Shown here piece by piece: positions 57,041 to 64,000 of a stretch of 64,000 nucleotides of DNA; positions within the stretch are counted from its first letter, which is position 1, and each line of letters opens with the position of its first letter. The stretch is from Candidatus Heimdallarchaeota archaeon B3_Heim (GTDB lineage Archaea; Asgardarchaeota; Heimdallarchaeia; Hodarchaeales; Hodarchaeaceae). The stretch spans positions 1-64,000 of the forward strand of contig NJBF01000024.1 of assembly GCA_003144275.1 (NCBI GenBank), given 5' to 3'. Both the position numbers and the translations under genes were made by a program. The notes beneath the pieces were generated by a model that did no database searches, was not told the origin of the DNA, and saw only the letters and a list, made by a program, of their open reading frames with translations.

Positions 57041-58828
57041 ATGCTAAGTCTGAAATCAGCAATTTATATAATCATAGTCAGTATTATATCGGCTAGCTTA
57101 GTCTCCTCATTGGTAGTAATGAATACATTGTCAACTTCCTCACTCCCAACTGAAATTGAGGACAATGCCGAGGATAAGTTACTTATTACAACCACAATTC
57201 AAGCCCGTCAAATTGCCTCACAATTGGGCAGAACGGAATCTGTTATCAACGCGATGAGTGCTTTTGCAGAGCAAATATGGACTGATACTACGATTCCTGA
57301 CATTCCTAGTTTTTATCATGACGAAAACGTGCTTAATAACCCTCCAACCGATGTTTATTATGATGAGGTTTACGAGCGAAGACTTTCTCATCTCTACTCG
57401 GGTTATAAGATCGCCCCAACAGCATTTGAGGAATCATATCAAGACAGTTATTTAACAAGTATTCAAGAAACTGAAAATCCTTTATCACACATTAACAGTA
57501 CGGTGATGGCTGCAATCAACCGTTCAGCAAAAATGGACATGGTTTTCCGACAGCTCTATGAGGCTTATCCAGAACATGTTTGGCTCTATATGGGGTACGA
57601 GTATGGCTTTCATAGATCTTTTCCCTGGCATGGGCCATATTCTCGTACTTATGATCCAAGGACACGTCCTTGGTATATCGGAGCAATTACTGGAGCGAAA
57701 GATGCGGTTATCATCATGGATATAAGCGGAAGCATGCAGGGTACTCCACTTACAAATACCAAAACTGCAATGAAATCCGTACTGAAAACATTAGGACCTA
57801 AGGATCGATTTACTGTTCTCTCTTTTTCTGCCGATGTAGATGAGTGGGACAATACTTTACAAATCGCTTCTCCTTCAAATATCAATGATGCCTCTTCTTA
57901 CATCGATGATCGTAGCTCGGGAGGAAACACAAATATTAATAGCGCACTTCTAGAAGGTCTTGAAATTTTAGAAAAACATGGAACCTCTGATCGCACACCC
58001 ATGCTTATATTCATGACTGATGGTGAAGCGACCTCAGGCATAACAGAATCTGATTTAATATTATCTAACGTCGCTACTGCGAATGTAATGGGAGCTAGAA
58101 TGTTTGTTTTTGGATTAGGTACTGAAATTGATCAACAGCTCTTACTAAACCTTGGATCTCAAAATGATGGAGGGACAGTTTTTGTGTTCGATTCTGAAGA
58201 TCTAACAGATGCTATGAACCTTTATTATAAATTTTTTACCTCACAAATTGATAATGCTATTAGTTGGTCATGGCCTTACGTAGATGCGAGTGGTTGGGGT
58301 ATAGTAATAACTGCTTCCAAGCCAGTAACAGTTAATGGTACTCTATTAGGAGTCGTTGGAGCAGATTTAACTCTCAATTCACTCATAGACACACTTGCAG
58401 ATTTACAGCCTTCAGATAATGGTTACAACTTCATCTTTGATACAGGTAATATAGCTCTAATCCATCCTAGCTTTACCGATCTACCTATTGGAGATTGGCA
58501 AGAAGAAGAAGTAAGAGTACCTATTTCTACATTGGAAAGTTCCTCAAATAGCTTTATCTCTCTAGTTGATCGTGTTAATCTTGGGATCCCTACAGCAGGT
58601 ACAGTCTATTATGGTACCGAAAAACGTGTTGTGGCAATGGCTCCAATTGGAGAAACTTCCATGCACTTAGCTTCTGTAGCCCCAATCTTAGAATTTCTTG
58701 ATCCAACAACCATTACTGCATTAAAAGGAGTTAGCACCTTCGCTCTGCTTTGGCTTGGAGGCAGTATTTCTGTAGGTACAATAGCTGCACTAGTATTAGT
58801 GATAAAATTCAAGGAGGACTTTCATTGA
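57041..58828 (+). CDS. Membrane Cache protein with inserted VWA domain (alpha2-delta-like architecture)
   Basis: A 595-residue protein. Residues ~7-28 form an N-terminal membrane helix. An extracellular dCache-type region follows and reaches SRTYDPRTRPWYIGAITGAKD near 205-220. Directly there a VWA domain is inserted: MIDAS motif DISGSMQG (D227, S229, S231), a Thr in GGNTNINSAL, and IFMTDGEATSG. The Cache fold resumes near 405 with WSWPYVDASGWGIVITASKPV and GVVGADLTLNSL. A C-terminal membrane helix (about 560-590) ends the protein. The same order (VWA_N, VWA starting right after RRRPWYI, then Cache) is found in the alpha2-delta subunit of animal voltage-gated calcium channels. The next gene is a paralogue without the VWA insert. 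The VWA MIDAS is complete and should bind a divalent metal. Confidence 0.85.
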   Translation: MLSLKSAIYIIIVSIISASLVSSLVVMNTLSTSSLPTEIEDNAEDKLLITTTIQARQIASQLGRTESVINAMSAFAEQIWTDTTIPDIPSFYHDENVLNNPPTDVYYDEVYERRLSHLYSGYKIAPTAFEESYQDSYLTSIQETENPLSHINSTVMAAINRSAKMDMVFRQLYEAYPEHVWLYMGYEYGFHRSFPWHGPYSRTYDPRTRPWYIGAITGAKDAVIIMDISGSMQGTPLTNTKTAMKSVLKTLGPKDRFTVLSFSADVDEWDNTLQIASPSNINDASSYIDDRSSGGNTNINSALLEGLEILEKHGTSDRTPMLIFMTDGEATSGITESDLILSNVATANVMGARMFVFGLGTEIDQQLLLNLGSQNDGGTVFVFDSEDLTDAMNLYYKFFTSQIDNAISWSWPYVDASGWGIVITASKPVTVNGTLLGVVGADLTLNSLIDTLADLQPSDNGYNFIFDTGNIALIHPSFTDLPIGDWQEEEVRVPISTLESSSNSFISLVDRVNLGIPTAGTVYYGTEKRVVAMAPIGETSMHLASVAPILEFLDPTTITALKGVSTFALLWLGGSISVGTIAALVLVIKFKEDFH

Positions 58829-60084
58829 AATCATACTATGGGTTCTCACGTTTCTTGGAAGATTCTGAAGATTGGAAAGCTATTATGGGTGGGTTGCTAG
58901 TAGCGATTATTATTATTTCTACTGCTTGCGTTGGCATTTTTATTCTTAGTTCTCAACAAGCAATGATTTTGGAAGATACCCCACTCCGACAGGTAGAAGA
59001 TTTGCTTCATAACCAAGCAATAGAAAGCGCAGAATCTCTAGATGTGTTTTTTTCACGAATTGAAGGAATTACTAAGGTTGTTGGTGACTATGCTACCCAA
59101 TTGTGGGAAAAAAATGACTCTACTGGAAGACCAGTTTATTATCATAATTCAACATTTAATGCACCAACAGACTTCACTTATTCAGCTAAGCATTTCCAGG
59201 GTGTATCCTATACTTTTTCTGGTTATAAAGTCGCTCCCTCTGCTTACAACAACCAAAGTGATTACCTCACCCTAGCTGACGACCAAACTTTTGGTGATTG
59301 GTCTCCAGAAGTTACTCATACAATCAATCTATCAGCTGATATGGACTTCGTATTCCAACCTATGTATCAATCAATGGATGAAATTCTTTGGATTTACATG
59401 GGGACAGAGGTAGGTGTCCATCGATCTTATCCATATCACGGACCTTATAGCAAAGATTACGACCCCCGAATACGTTTATGGTATTTAACAGCTCTAGATA
59501 CAGCTACAGGAAAAGTAGCCTTTACGACGCCTTACGTCGATGCCAGTTCTGGAAAAGTAATTGTCACTAGCTTATATCCAGTTCGAGATCAGAGTGAGAC
59601 AACTATTGGAGTTGTAGGAATTGATTTCAAACTTACTACTATTCAATCAGCTGTAATGGAGATCAGTGTACGGAAAACTGGTAGAGCTTTTTTAATAAAT
59701 CGAGATTTTGAGGTACTAGCCCATCCTGCTCATACCTTACCAAACGCTACATGGCGAGAAACAGATCTCCAGGTACCTATTACAACGTTAGAGACGAATA
59801 ATGAAGAATTCCTTGATATTCTGGACCAAGCTCGAAATTACATTACAGTCCAAGAAATAATTGATTATGGTGGTTCCCTAGGAAAACAAATAGTTTCTTT
59901 GGTACCAATGAACAAAACTGATTTAATTCTCGGTTTAGCTCTTACACAACATGATACAACTGCCCCAACGGTCAAAATCTTTGAAAATTTCTTCTTTCTT
60001 GGACTAATAGCGATAGATATTGTGTTAGGGGTTGTAGTTGTAGCAGCATTTATTCAATATCGAAAGCTAGCTCACGAAATGTAA
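58825..60084 (+). CDS. Membrane dCache sensor protein, paralogue without VWA
   Basis: A 419-residue protein with an N-terminal membrane helix (KAIMGGLLVAIIIISTACVGIF), an extracellular dCache domain and a C-terminal helix with a short tail (IQYRKLAHEM). DYDPRIRLWYLTALDTATGK leads straight into FTTPYVDASSGKVIVTSLYPV, so the VWA of the preceding gene is absent at the equivalent point. SGYKVAPSAYNNQSDYLT and the GVHRSYPYHGPYS segment align with the first gene. No cytosolic output domain is present, so it must signal through a partner. The TTG start overlaps the upstream stop (TTGA), with GGAGG seven bases before it, so the pair is translationally coupled. An upstream frame to 58750 overlaps the first gene and is rejected. 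Confidence 0.85.
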   Translation: MKSYYGFSRFLEDSEDWKAIMGGLLVAIIIISTACVGIFILSSQQAMILEDTPLRQVEDLLHNQAIESAESLDVFFSRIEGITKVVGDYATQLWEKNDSTGRPVYYHNSTFNAPTDFTYSAKHFQGVSYTFSGYKVAPSAYNNQSDYLTLADDQTFGDWSPEVTHTINLSADMDFVFQPMYQSMDEILWIYMGTEVGVHRSYPYHGPYSKDYDPRIRLWYLTALDTATGKVAFTTPYVDASSGKVIVTSLYPVRDQSETTIGVVGIDFKLTTIQSAVMEISVRKTGRAFLINRDFEVLAHPAHTLPNATWRETDLQVPITTLETNNEEFLDILDQARNYITVQEIIDYGGSLGKQIVSLVPMNKTDLILGLALTQHDTTAPTVKIFENFFFLGLIAIDIVLGVVVVAAFIQYRKLAHEM

Positions 60085-60275
60085 AAGATGGATTTAAGAA
60101 ATAAGATCAGAATTACTAGTACTGAAGAGTGAAGTTACATCGTAGAGTTAGATATGAGAAACCGCTCTCATTAAACAGAATCTTATGGTTAGAAACTGAA
60201 TCTAATTCAAAAAAACTTCCAAAATTGATCACATCCCAAATCAAAATTCCATAAAGGGAATTGGGTTGTTCAGGA

Positions 60276-61745
60276 ATGGCAAAGAAGTATTATTGTGGCC
60301 TTTGCGAGACCAGTCATAATGCCCTAAAATCAAGACATCAGTGTAACCAATGTGCTCGTTTCTACTGTGATTCAGCACTAGAGGATGCACGAACAGTTGG
60401 TGTTACAACCTGCGTTTTTTGCGAAGGAAAATTATCTCCATTTTTTCTTACAACGAGCTTACAATATCTTGCGGAAGATAAAAGAGTAGTGGATTCTGAG
60501 GGGAATAGTGAGGATACAACAAGTTATTCAGAATTCAGTTTAACTCAAGAAAATCTGGAAATTTCTTCTGAATCGGCCACATTTCCTTCATATAATATTG
60601 AGATTGATCAAAGGGATTTGGAAATAATCTGGCTGCTGCAAGAAATAGTTGCCAAAGAGATTCCTTTAATAGAAAATGAAGATCTCATCCAAACAAATTC
60701 TGGATTCATTGTCAAAAATCAGCGTATCGTTGGTTTAAGCCTTTTCAAACTAGAGATAAGGCGAGTTCCTGTTGAGATTGGAGAATTAACAGAGTTAGAA
60801 AGGTTATTTTTACGAGAGAACAGAATTGATAAATTACCTGACTTGAGTAGTCTAAAGATCTTGCAAGAACTAGATCTAAGCTATAATCAATTAAGAGAAT
60901 TACCTGCTACTCTGGGTGATATCCCCTCCCTTACTACTCTGATTTTGAACAATAACCGACTAAAGAAAATTCCTATTTCTCTCACTAGCCTACAACTGAA
61001 GAAATTAAATTTGCAGGATAATCCTTGTTGGAATCATCAGCCTCGTAGTCGAAAATTGCAGCGTTGGATAGATAATTTAGTAAGTAATGGTTGTGAAGTA
61101 TTCGATACTCCTAGAGATGGTGAATACCTAAATATTGTCTTATCCCCAAGTGAAGTGGAATTCTTAGAAGAGATAGAACGATTAATTGATAAACAAATAA
61201 CGCATTCAGAAACAGCTGTCAATATATTAAATTTAGAACAATTAAAGAATTTTAAATTTGGATTTTGTTCTTCGTTCGAGAGAATTAAAGCTTTAGGATT
61301 AGGAAACCTAGGCCTTTCAACTTTACCACGTTCCATTCAGGGTTTAAATGCTATTGAAATGATAAATTTATCTCAAAATCGTTTTAGTCAACTTCCACTA
61401 GAATTATTTACCTTGGTGTCCTTACAAGGACTCAATTTAGAAGATAATATACTCGATACACTTGATAGCGGGATTAGAAGTTTAACAGAATTAAAAATAT
61501 TAGATCTACAAACGAATAATCTTAAACGAGTACCCAAATCGTTAGGAAATTTAAGAAAACTTGAAATTCTTATCTTGAAAGACAATGATCTTATATCACT
61601 TCCTTCTTCCCTTAAAGATCTTCAAAACCTCAAAATGATCGATCTTCGTGGGAATCCTATATGGAATGAACGAGAAGATCGGCGTGAATTACAAAAATGG
61701 ATTCGTGACTTAAAAAAACGACATTGTGAAATTGTAGGTTTATGA
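60276..61745 (+). CDS. Leucine-rich-repeat protein with N-terminal zinc finger
   Basis: A 489-residue soluble protein. An N-terminal treble-clef/B-box-like zinc module has cysteines in YYCGLCETSH, HQCNQCARFYC and TTCVFCEGK. After a Ser/Glu-rich linker come two LRR arrays. The first ends LNLQDNPCWNH...RKLQRWIDNL (near 255) and the second ends IDLRGNPIWNE...RELQKWIRDL (near 480), so the LRR block with its capping segment is duplicated. LRRs of the form LxxLxLxxNxLxxLP are the ROCO/SHOC2-like type that bind small GTPases. No kinase or GTPase domain is fused. The ATG at 60276 is preferred over a TTG 15 bases upstream. Confidence 0.8.
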   Translation: MAKKYYCGLCETSHNALKSRHQCNQCARFYCDSALEDARTVGVTTCVFCEGKLSPFFLTTSLQYLAEDKRVVDSEGNSEDTTSYSEFSLTQENLEISSESATFPSYNIEIDQRDLEIIWLLQEIVAKEIPLIENEDLIQTNSGFIVKNQRIVGLSLFKLEIRRVPVEIGELTELERLFLRENRIDKLPDLSSLKILQELDLSYNQLRELPATLGDIPSLTTLILNNNRLKKIPISLTSLQLKKLNLQDNPCWNHQPRSRKLQRWIDNLVSNGCEVFDTPRDGEYLNIVLSPSEVEFLEEIERLIDKQITHSETAVNILNLEQLKNFKFGFCSSFERIKALGLGNLGLSTLPRSIQGLNAIEMINLSQNRFSQLPLELFTLVSLQGLNLEDNILDTLDSGIRSLTELKILDLQTNNLKRVPKSLGNLRKLEILILKDNDLISLPSSLKDLQNLKMIDLRGNPIWNEREDRRELQKWIRDLKKRHCEIVGL

Positions 61746-61781
61746 TCAGCATTTTCACTATTTTTATGATTACATTCAGGT

Positions 61782-62900
61782 TTATTTTTCAAGAACTATT
61801 CGAACAATATCTGCGTCTCTAAGAACATGACGTAGACCAACTTTCTGGCCGGGAAACTTAGCTGAACTACCCCAAATATTGGCAAAACGAAAATCATTCT
61901 TGAAACGACGGTGAAGCTTAATACAGATATCTTCAACCGTTGAATCCGTTGGAACAATCATCGGTTCATCAAAATCGGCCTTTTCTCCAGGTTTACGCAT
62001 GAAAATCCGCATGAGTTTAACTTTCTCGACAATTATCTCCTTAAGCTCATCAATACCATGTCCTAATTCAGCTGATATTGGAACAATTTTTCTTCCAATT
62101 TGTTTTTCAAGGCGATTTAATGTTCCTTCATTAGCCAAATCCATCTTATTGACAACAATCAACGAAGGAATGTATCTACGGTTATCAGCTACTGCATCAA
62201 TGATCTGATCAATAGTTAAATTAGGATCATTTGGTAAGTAAACATCAGCATTGATGATTCGATAAGTACGGAAAATATTCGCAATTTCCTCATCCGATAA
62301 ACCATATCTGAAACCCGAAATGTTAATCCCACCATAATTGCGGCGAATAATTCTGATCCTCGAAGAAGATTGATCTAAACGGATATTTGCTTTCCAAAGT
62401 TCTTCAAATATTTTGGTAAGATGATCAGGACGGCGAACGTCAAGAAGGATGACAATAAGGTTGGCATTTCGTACTGCAGCGAAGACTTCACGGCCACGTC
62501 CTTTGCCTGATGCCCCACCCTCAATAATTCCAGGTAGATCAATGACTTGAATCCGTGCACCTTTATATTTTCCTTCATATTCCATCATACCAGGAATAGC
62601 ATCAATAGTAGTAAAATCATAAGCAGCGACCTTACTATCCTTATTAGTAATTGCATTAAGTAAAGTAGACTTACCTACGGATGGAAAGCCCAAGAGGATA
62701 ACCGTCGCGTCACCATGCTTCTTAATCGCAAATCCTGACCCCTTTCTCTTCGATTTCATAGCTCGATCGATGATTTCGGATCGAAGTTGTGCAATTTGAG
62801 CTTTAAGAGTCCCAAAATGTGCCTGAGTTGCCTTATTATATTGCATTTTAGCCATCTCGGCTTCTTTCTCGGCAATCCTTTCTTCGATTTTTTCAGACAT
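61782..62900 (-). CDS. DRG-family GTPase (Rbg/Drg-like, Obg relative)
   Basis: A 372-residue TRAFAC GTPase. A basic N-terminal helix leads to G1 GFPSVGKSTLLNA near 72, the switch region YDFTTIDAIPG near 96, G3 VIDLPGIIEGGASGKGRG near 118, and G4 VVNKMD near 250. The C-terminal 75 residues are a TGS domain (FDEPMIVPTDSTVEDICIKL...). In archaea and eukaryotes DRG proteins bind ribosomes and aid translation under stress; eukaryotes have two, archaea one. This is the archaeal single-copy type. ATG start at 62900. Confidence 0.92.
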   Translation of the reverse strand: MSEKIEERIAEKEAEMAKMQYNKATQAHFGTLKAQIAQLRSEIIDRAMKSKRKGSGFAIKKHGDATVILLGFPSVGKSTLLNAITNKDSKVAAYDFTTIDAIPGMMEYEGKYKGARIQVIDLPGIIEGGASGKGRGREVFAAVRNANLIVILLDVRRPDHLTKIFEELWKANIRLDQSSSRIRIIRRNYGGINISGFRYGLSDEEIANIFRTYRIINADVYLPNDPNLTIDQIIDAVADNRRYIPSLIVVNKMDLANEGTLNRLEKQIGRKIVPISAELGHGIDELKEIIVEKVKLMRIFMRKPGEKADFDEPMIVPTDSTVEDICIKLHRRFKNDFRFANIWGSSAKFPGQKVGLRHVLRDADIVRIVLEK

Positions 62901-63349
62901 AGGGAAATCAGCTTGGTTTAACCAGAAATATGTAACTAAATCTTCGTATTGAGAATTTTATAAAGTTTTGTTCGATTAAGCTTCATTCTAAGTCGATTCG
63001 GTTGGAATTAATGAAACTTTCAATAATTCTTAAGGGTGTATGAAATTGACAAAACTGAGACATTTGCGAATCTTCTAATTATCGCGAAGAAATGAACTTC
63101 GTAAAAGTGTCGTTTGAAATAAAATTGTTATACGAAAATATAACTCTTATCTACAGCGATGAATATATGTAATAACTGTTCCCCTCCAAATCCCTCGGAA
63201 CTATTTCGTGGGTATATTATCCCTCGGACTATTCGAAAAGGCGATTTTTGCTAGCGTTCTGTCTATCGAAGTATCTTGAAGGTAGTACTTCACGAAAACC
63301 TTTTAAGATTAATTATTATTAATGAATATTACAGGTCACCGAAGGCCTG
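62901..63349. other. Intergenic region with direct repeats, left of a possible integrated element
   Basis: A 449-base gap between the DRG start and the first zinc-ribbon ORF. It contains a pair of imperfect direct repeats (63190-63208 and 63219-63235) and a 6-base inverted repeat GAAGTA...TACTTC (63268-63291). No tRNA gene or ORF was found. The left part should hold the drg promoter. Confidence 0.5.
63190..63235. repeat. Imperfect direct repeat near a possible element boundary
   Basis: ATCCCTCGGAACTATTTCG (63190-63208) and ATCCCTCGGACTATTCG (63219-63235) differ by two single-base insertions. They lie about 110-150 bases before the first gene of the GC-richer cassette at the right edge. They could be regulator sites or the trace of an attachment site; no second copy is visible in the window. 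Confidence 0.5.
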
Positions 63350-63556
63350 ATGACTGAGAGCGAAGTTCGGAGAGTGAAGTGCAGTCATAACAAAAAACCA
63401 GTTGTGACTACATTGGAAATTAAACGTGAAATTAAAGAAAGTATTATGATAACCTGCCCTTTTTGTGGGTTTAAATGGACCCCCAGGCATGGAATCCCAA
63501 AAGCCTGTGCCAAGTGCAAGCGGTACTTACCGATAGAGGAGGAAGAAAACGAATGA
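63350..63556 (+). CDS. Small zinc-ribbon protein
   Basis: A 68-residue protein whose C-terminal half is a zinc ribbon with CPFCGFKWTPRHG and CAKCKRYLP, followed by an acidic tail. An ATG at 63446 would give a 36-residue protein starting just before the ribbon; the longer form is kept because its N-terminus is normal protein-like (MTESEVRRVKCSHNKKP). Its stop overlaps the next start (ATGA). Small zinc ribbons of this kind are common in archaeal viruses and plasmids as DNA- or RNA-binding proteins. Family not assigned. Confidence 0.65.
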   Translation: MTESEVRRVKCSHNKKPVVTTLEIKREIKESIMITCPFCGFKWTPRHGIPKACAKCKRYLPIEEEENE

Positions 63557-63696
63557 CCGATTCCACTCCCGAAGAGATTACCCCCCGCGAGGGCTTCGCG
63601 TATATTCTCAAGGAACTCAAAAAGCATGAGGACCGTCTCTTTGCGTTAGAGAATTTCAAGGAGGCCTATTATGATCGGTTGGAGGGGAGACGTTGA
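63553..63696 (+). CDS. Small hypothetical protein of the right-edge cassette
   Basis: A 47-residue protein (MTDSTPEEITPREGFAY...) with a central amphipathic helix (YILKELKKHEDRLFALENF) likely to form a coiled coil. GAGGAGG lies nine bases before the ATG, which overlaps the previous stop. DNA is clearly GC-richer than the core genes. No family recognised. Confidence 0.65.
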   Translation: MTDSTPEEITPREGFAYILKELKKHEDRLFALENFKEAYYDRLEGRR

Positions 63697-63767
63697 CTGA
63701 ACGACCCGCGGGAAAACTCTGTAAGTATCTGATTCACCTGCTGATAGAGAAAGCATTCAAAGTATAG
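63693..63767 (+). CDS. Very small hypothetical ORF of the right-edge cassette
   Basis: A 24-residue frame starting with TTG overlapping the previous stop (TTGA), with GGAGG nine to ten bases upstream (MTERPAGKLCKYLIHLL..., ending AFKV). Too short to assign; support is the Shine-Dalgarno, the overlap and its place between two similar genes. Confidence 0.4.
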   Translation: MTERPAGKLCKYLIHLLIEKAFKV

Positions 63768-63778
63768 GAGGGCCCGAA

Positions 63779-64000
63779 GTGACCACAACGAAAAAACGCA
63801 CAATGAAAGCCTCTCCTAATATCAAAGATTTTAAATCGAATCGCTCAGTGTACACAGATATCGAAACTATAGAGATTGTATATGCAGGCATAGAAGAATT
63901 TGGGTATAAGGGTTTTAGCGCGGGAGTGTGTGGGTTGTTAAAAATGGGCGCAAGCTGGCGAAAACAGTCCGATGCCTATCGAACAACCTTACATGAGACG
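63779..64000 (+). CDS. N-terminal part of an unknown protein cut by the window edge
   Basis: A GTG start with AGGAGG seven bases upstream opens a frame that stays open for 74 codons to the end of the window (MTTTKKRTMKASPNIKDF..., later FGYKGFSAGVCGLLKMGAS). The basic N-terminus and the pattern after it suggest a soluble DNA-associated protein, but no family is recognisable. Continues the packed cassette. Confidence 0.6.
   Translation, partial: MTTTKKRTMKASPNIKDFKSNRSVYTDIETIEIVYAGIEEFGYKGFSAGVCGLLKMGASWRKQSDAYRTTLHET

Larger units (their letters stand above)
63350..64000 (+). mobile_element. Possible left edge of an integrated virus or plasmid
   Basis: Four tiny genes in 650 bases, chained by ATGA/TTGA overlaps or short gaps, each with a strong GAGG/AGGAGG, and GC-richer than the rest of the window. 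This style is typical of archaeal viruses and conjugative elements, and unlike the host genes to the left. No integrase or attachment site is visible yet, so it stays a candidate. Confidence 0.4.

Noticed and set aside
60261..60275. TTG start of the LRR protein at 60261
   Set aside because: The AAAGGGAA is too close to the TTG to serve as its Shine-Dalgarno, and the extra five residues are not protein-like. The ATG at 60276 begins right before the zinc finger.

Overview
The window looks like chromosomal DNA of an Asgard archaeon, most likely from the Heimdallarchaeia side of the group. The support is a two-domain gelsolin-type actin-binding protein, a longin/roadblock-type cytosolic domain on a transmembrane receptor, a CDC48/VAT ATPase, a PAC2-family protein, a DRG-family GTPase, an archaeal-type GAPDH relative, an F420-type oxidoreductase and a serine/asparagine-rich surface proteome full of N-glycosylation sequons. 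A bd-type quinol oxidase (cydAB) suggests a lineage that can use or detoxify oxygen. Base composition is AT-rich. Genes lie on both strands in short co-directional runs, many starts are TTG or GTG placed by a clear Shine-Dalgarno (SD) sequence, and TAA, TGA and TAG are all used as stops. The taxonomic placement is inference.

Layout. 0-7 kb: lipid (phytol/dolichol-type) kinase, an orphan adenine methyltransferase, CorA, and a GyrI-like / PadR / BtrH_N group. 7-17.6 kb: aldo/keto reductase, cydAB, a second DNA methyltransferase, CPA2 antiporter, DUF3467 and Smr proteins, an amino acid permease fused to Usp-like domains, and an LLM-class F420 oxidoreductase. 17.6-24.3 kb: VIT-type metal transporter, threonine synthase with a TrpB-like PLP enzyme, thiolase, and a lone TnpB element. 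24.5-26.8 kb: PfkB-type sugar kinase and a divergent archaeal GAPDH homologue. 27.2-44.2 kb: the most Asgard-like block. It holds a 3220-aa surface protein with nine ~197-aa repeats, a 1429-aa paralogous receptor with a longin/roadblock-like tail, a protein with a longin-like 'GP..VYS' core, and a gelsolin protein with a proline-rich linker. 44.2-54.6 kb: GH57 glycosidase, enoyl-CoA hydratase, a transporter remnant, SerRS, PAC2, CDC48, Hsp20 with a strong inverted repeat in its promoter, tandem GNAT, a metallo-beta-lactamase-fold gene broken by one amber codon, and a tRNA-binding-domain protein. 54.6-63 kb: a third orphan methyltransferase, a tandem pair of membrane Cache proteins, a zinc-finger/LRR protein and a DRG GTPase. 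63.3-64 kb: a tight string of tiny GC-richer genes with strong SDs, probably the edge of an integrated element that continues beyond the window.

Two groups deserve most attention. (1) At 57.0-60.1 kb two neighbouring membrane proteins share a dCache sensor. In the first, a von Willebrand factor A (VWA) domain is inserted into the Cache domain at the 'DPR.RPWY' motif, which is the layout of the alpha2-delta subunit of animal voltage-gated calcium channels. (2) At 27.2-44.2 kb two surface receptors share an ectodomain but carry different cytosolic tails, and lie upstream of a longin-like protein and a gelsolin. This suggests a surface-to-cytoskeleton or membrane-trafficking module. No rRNA, tRNA or CRISPR array was recognised.
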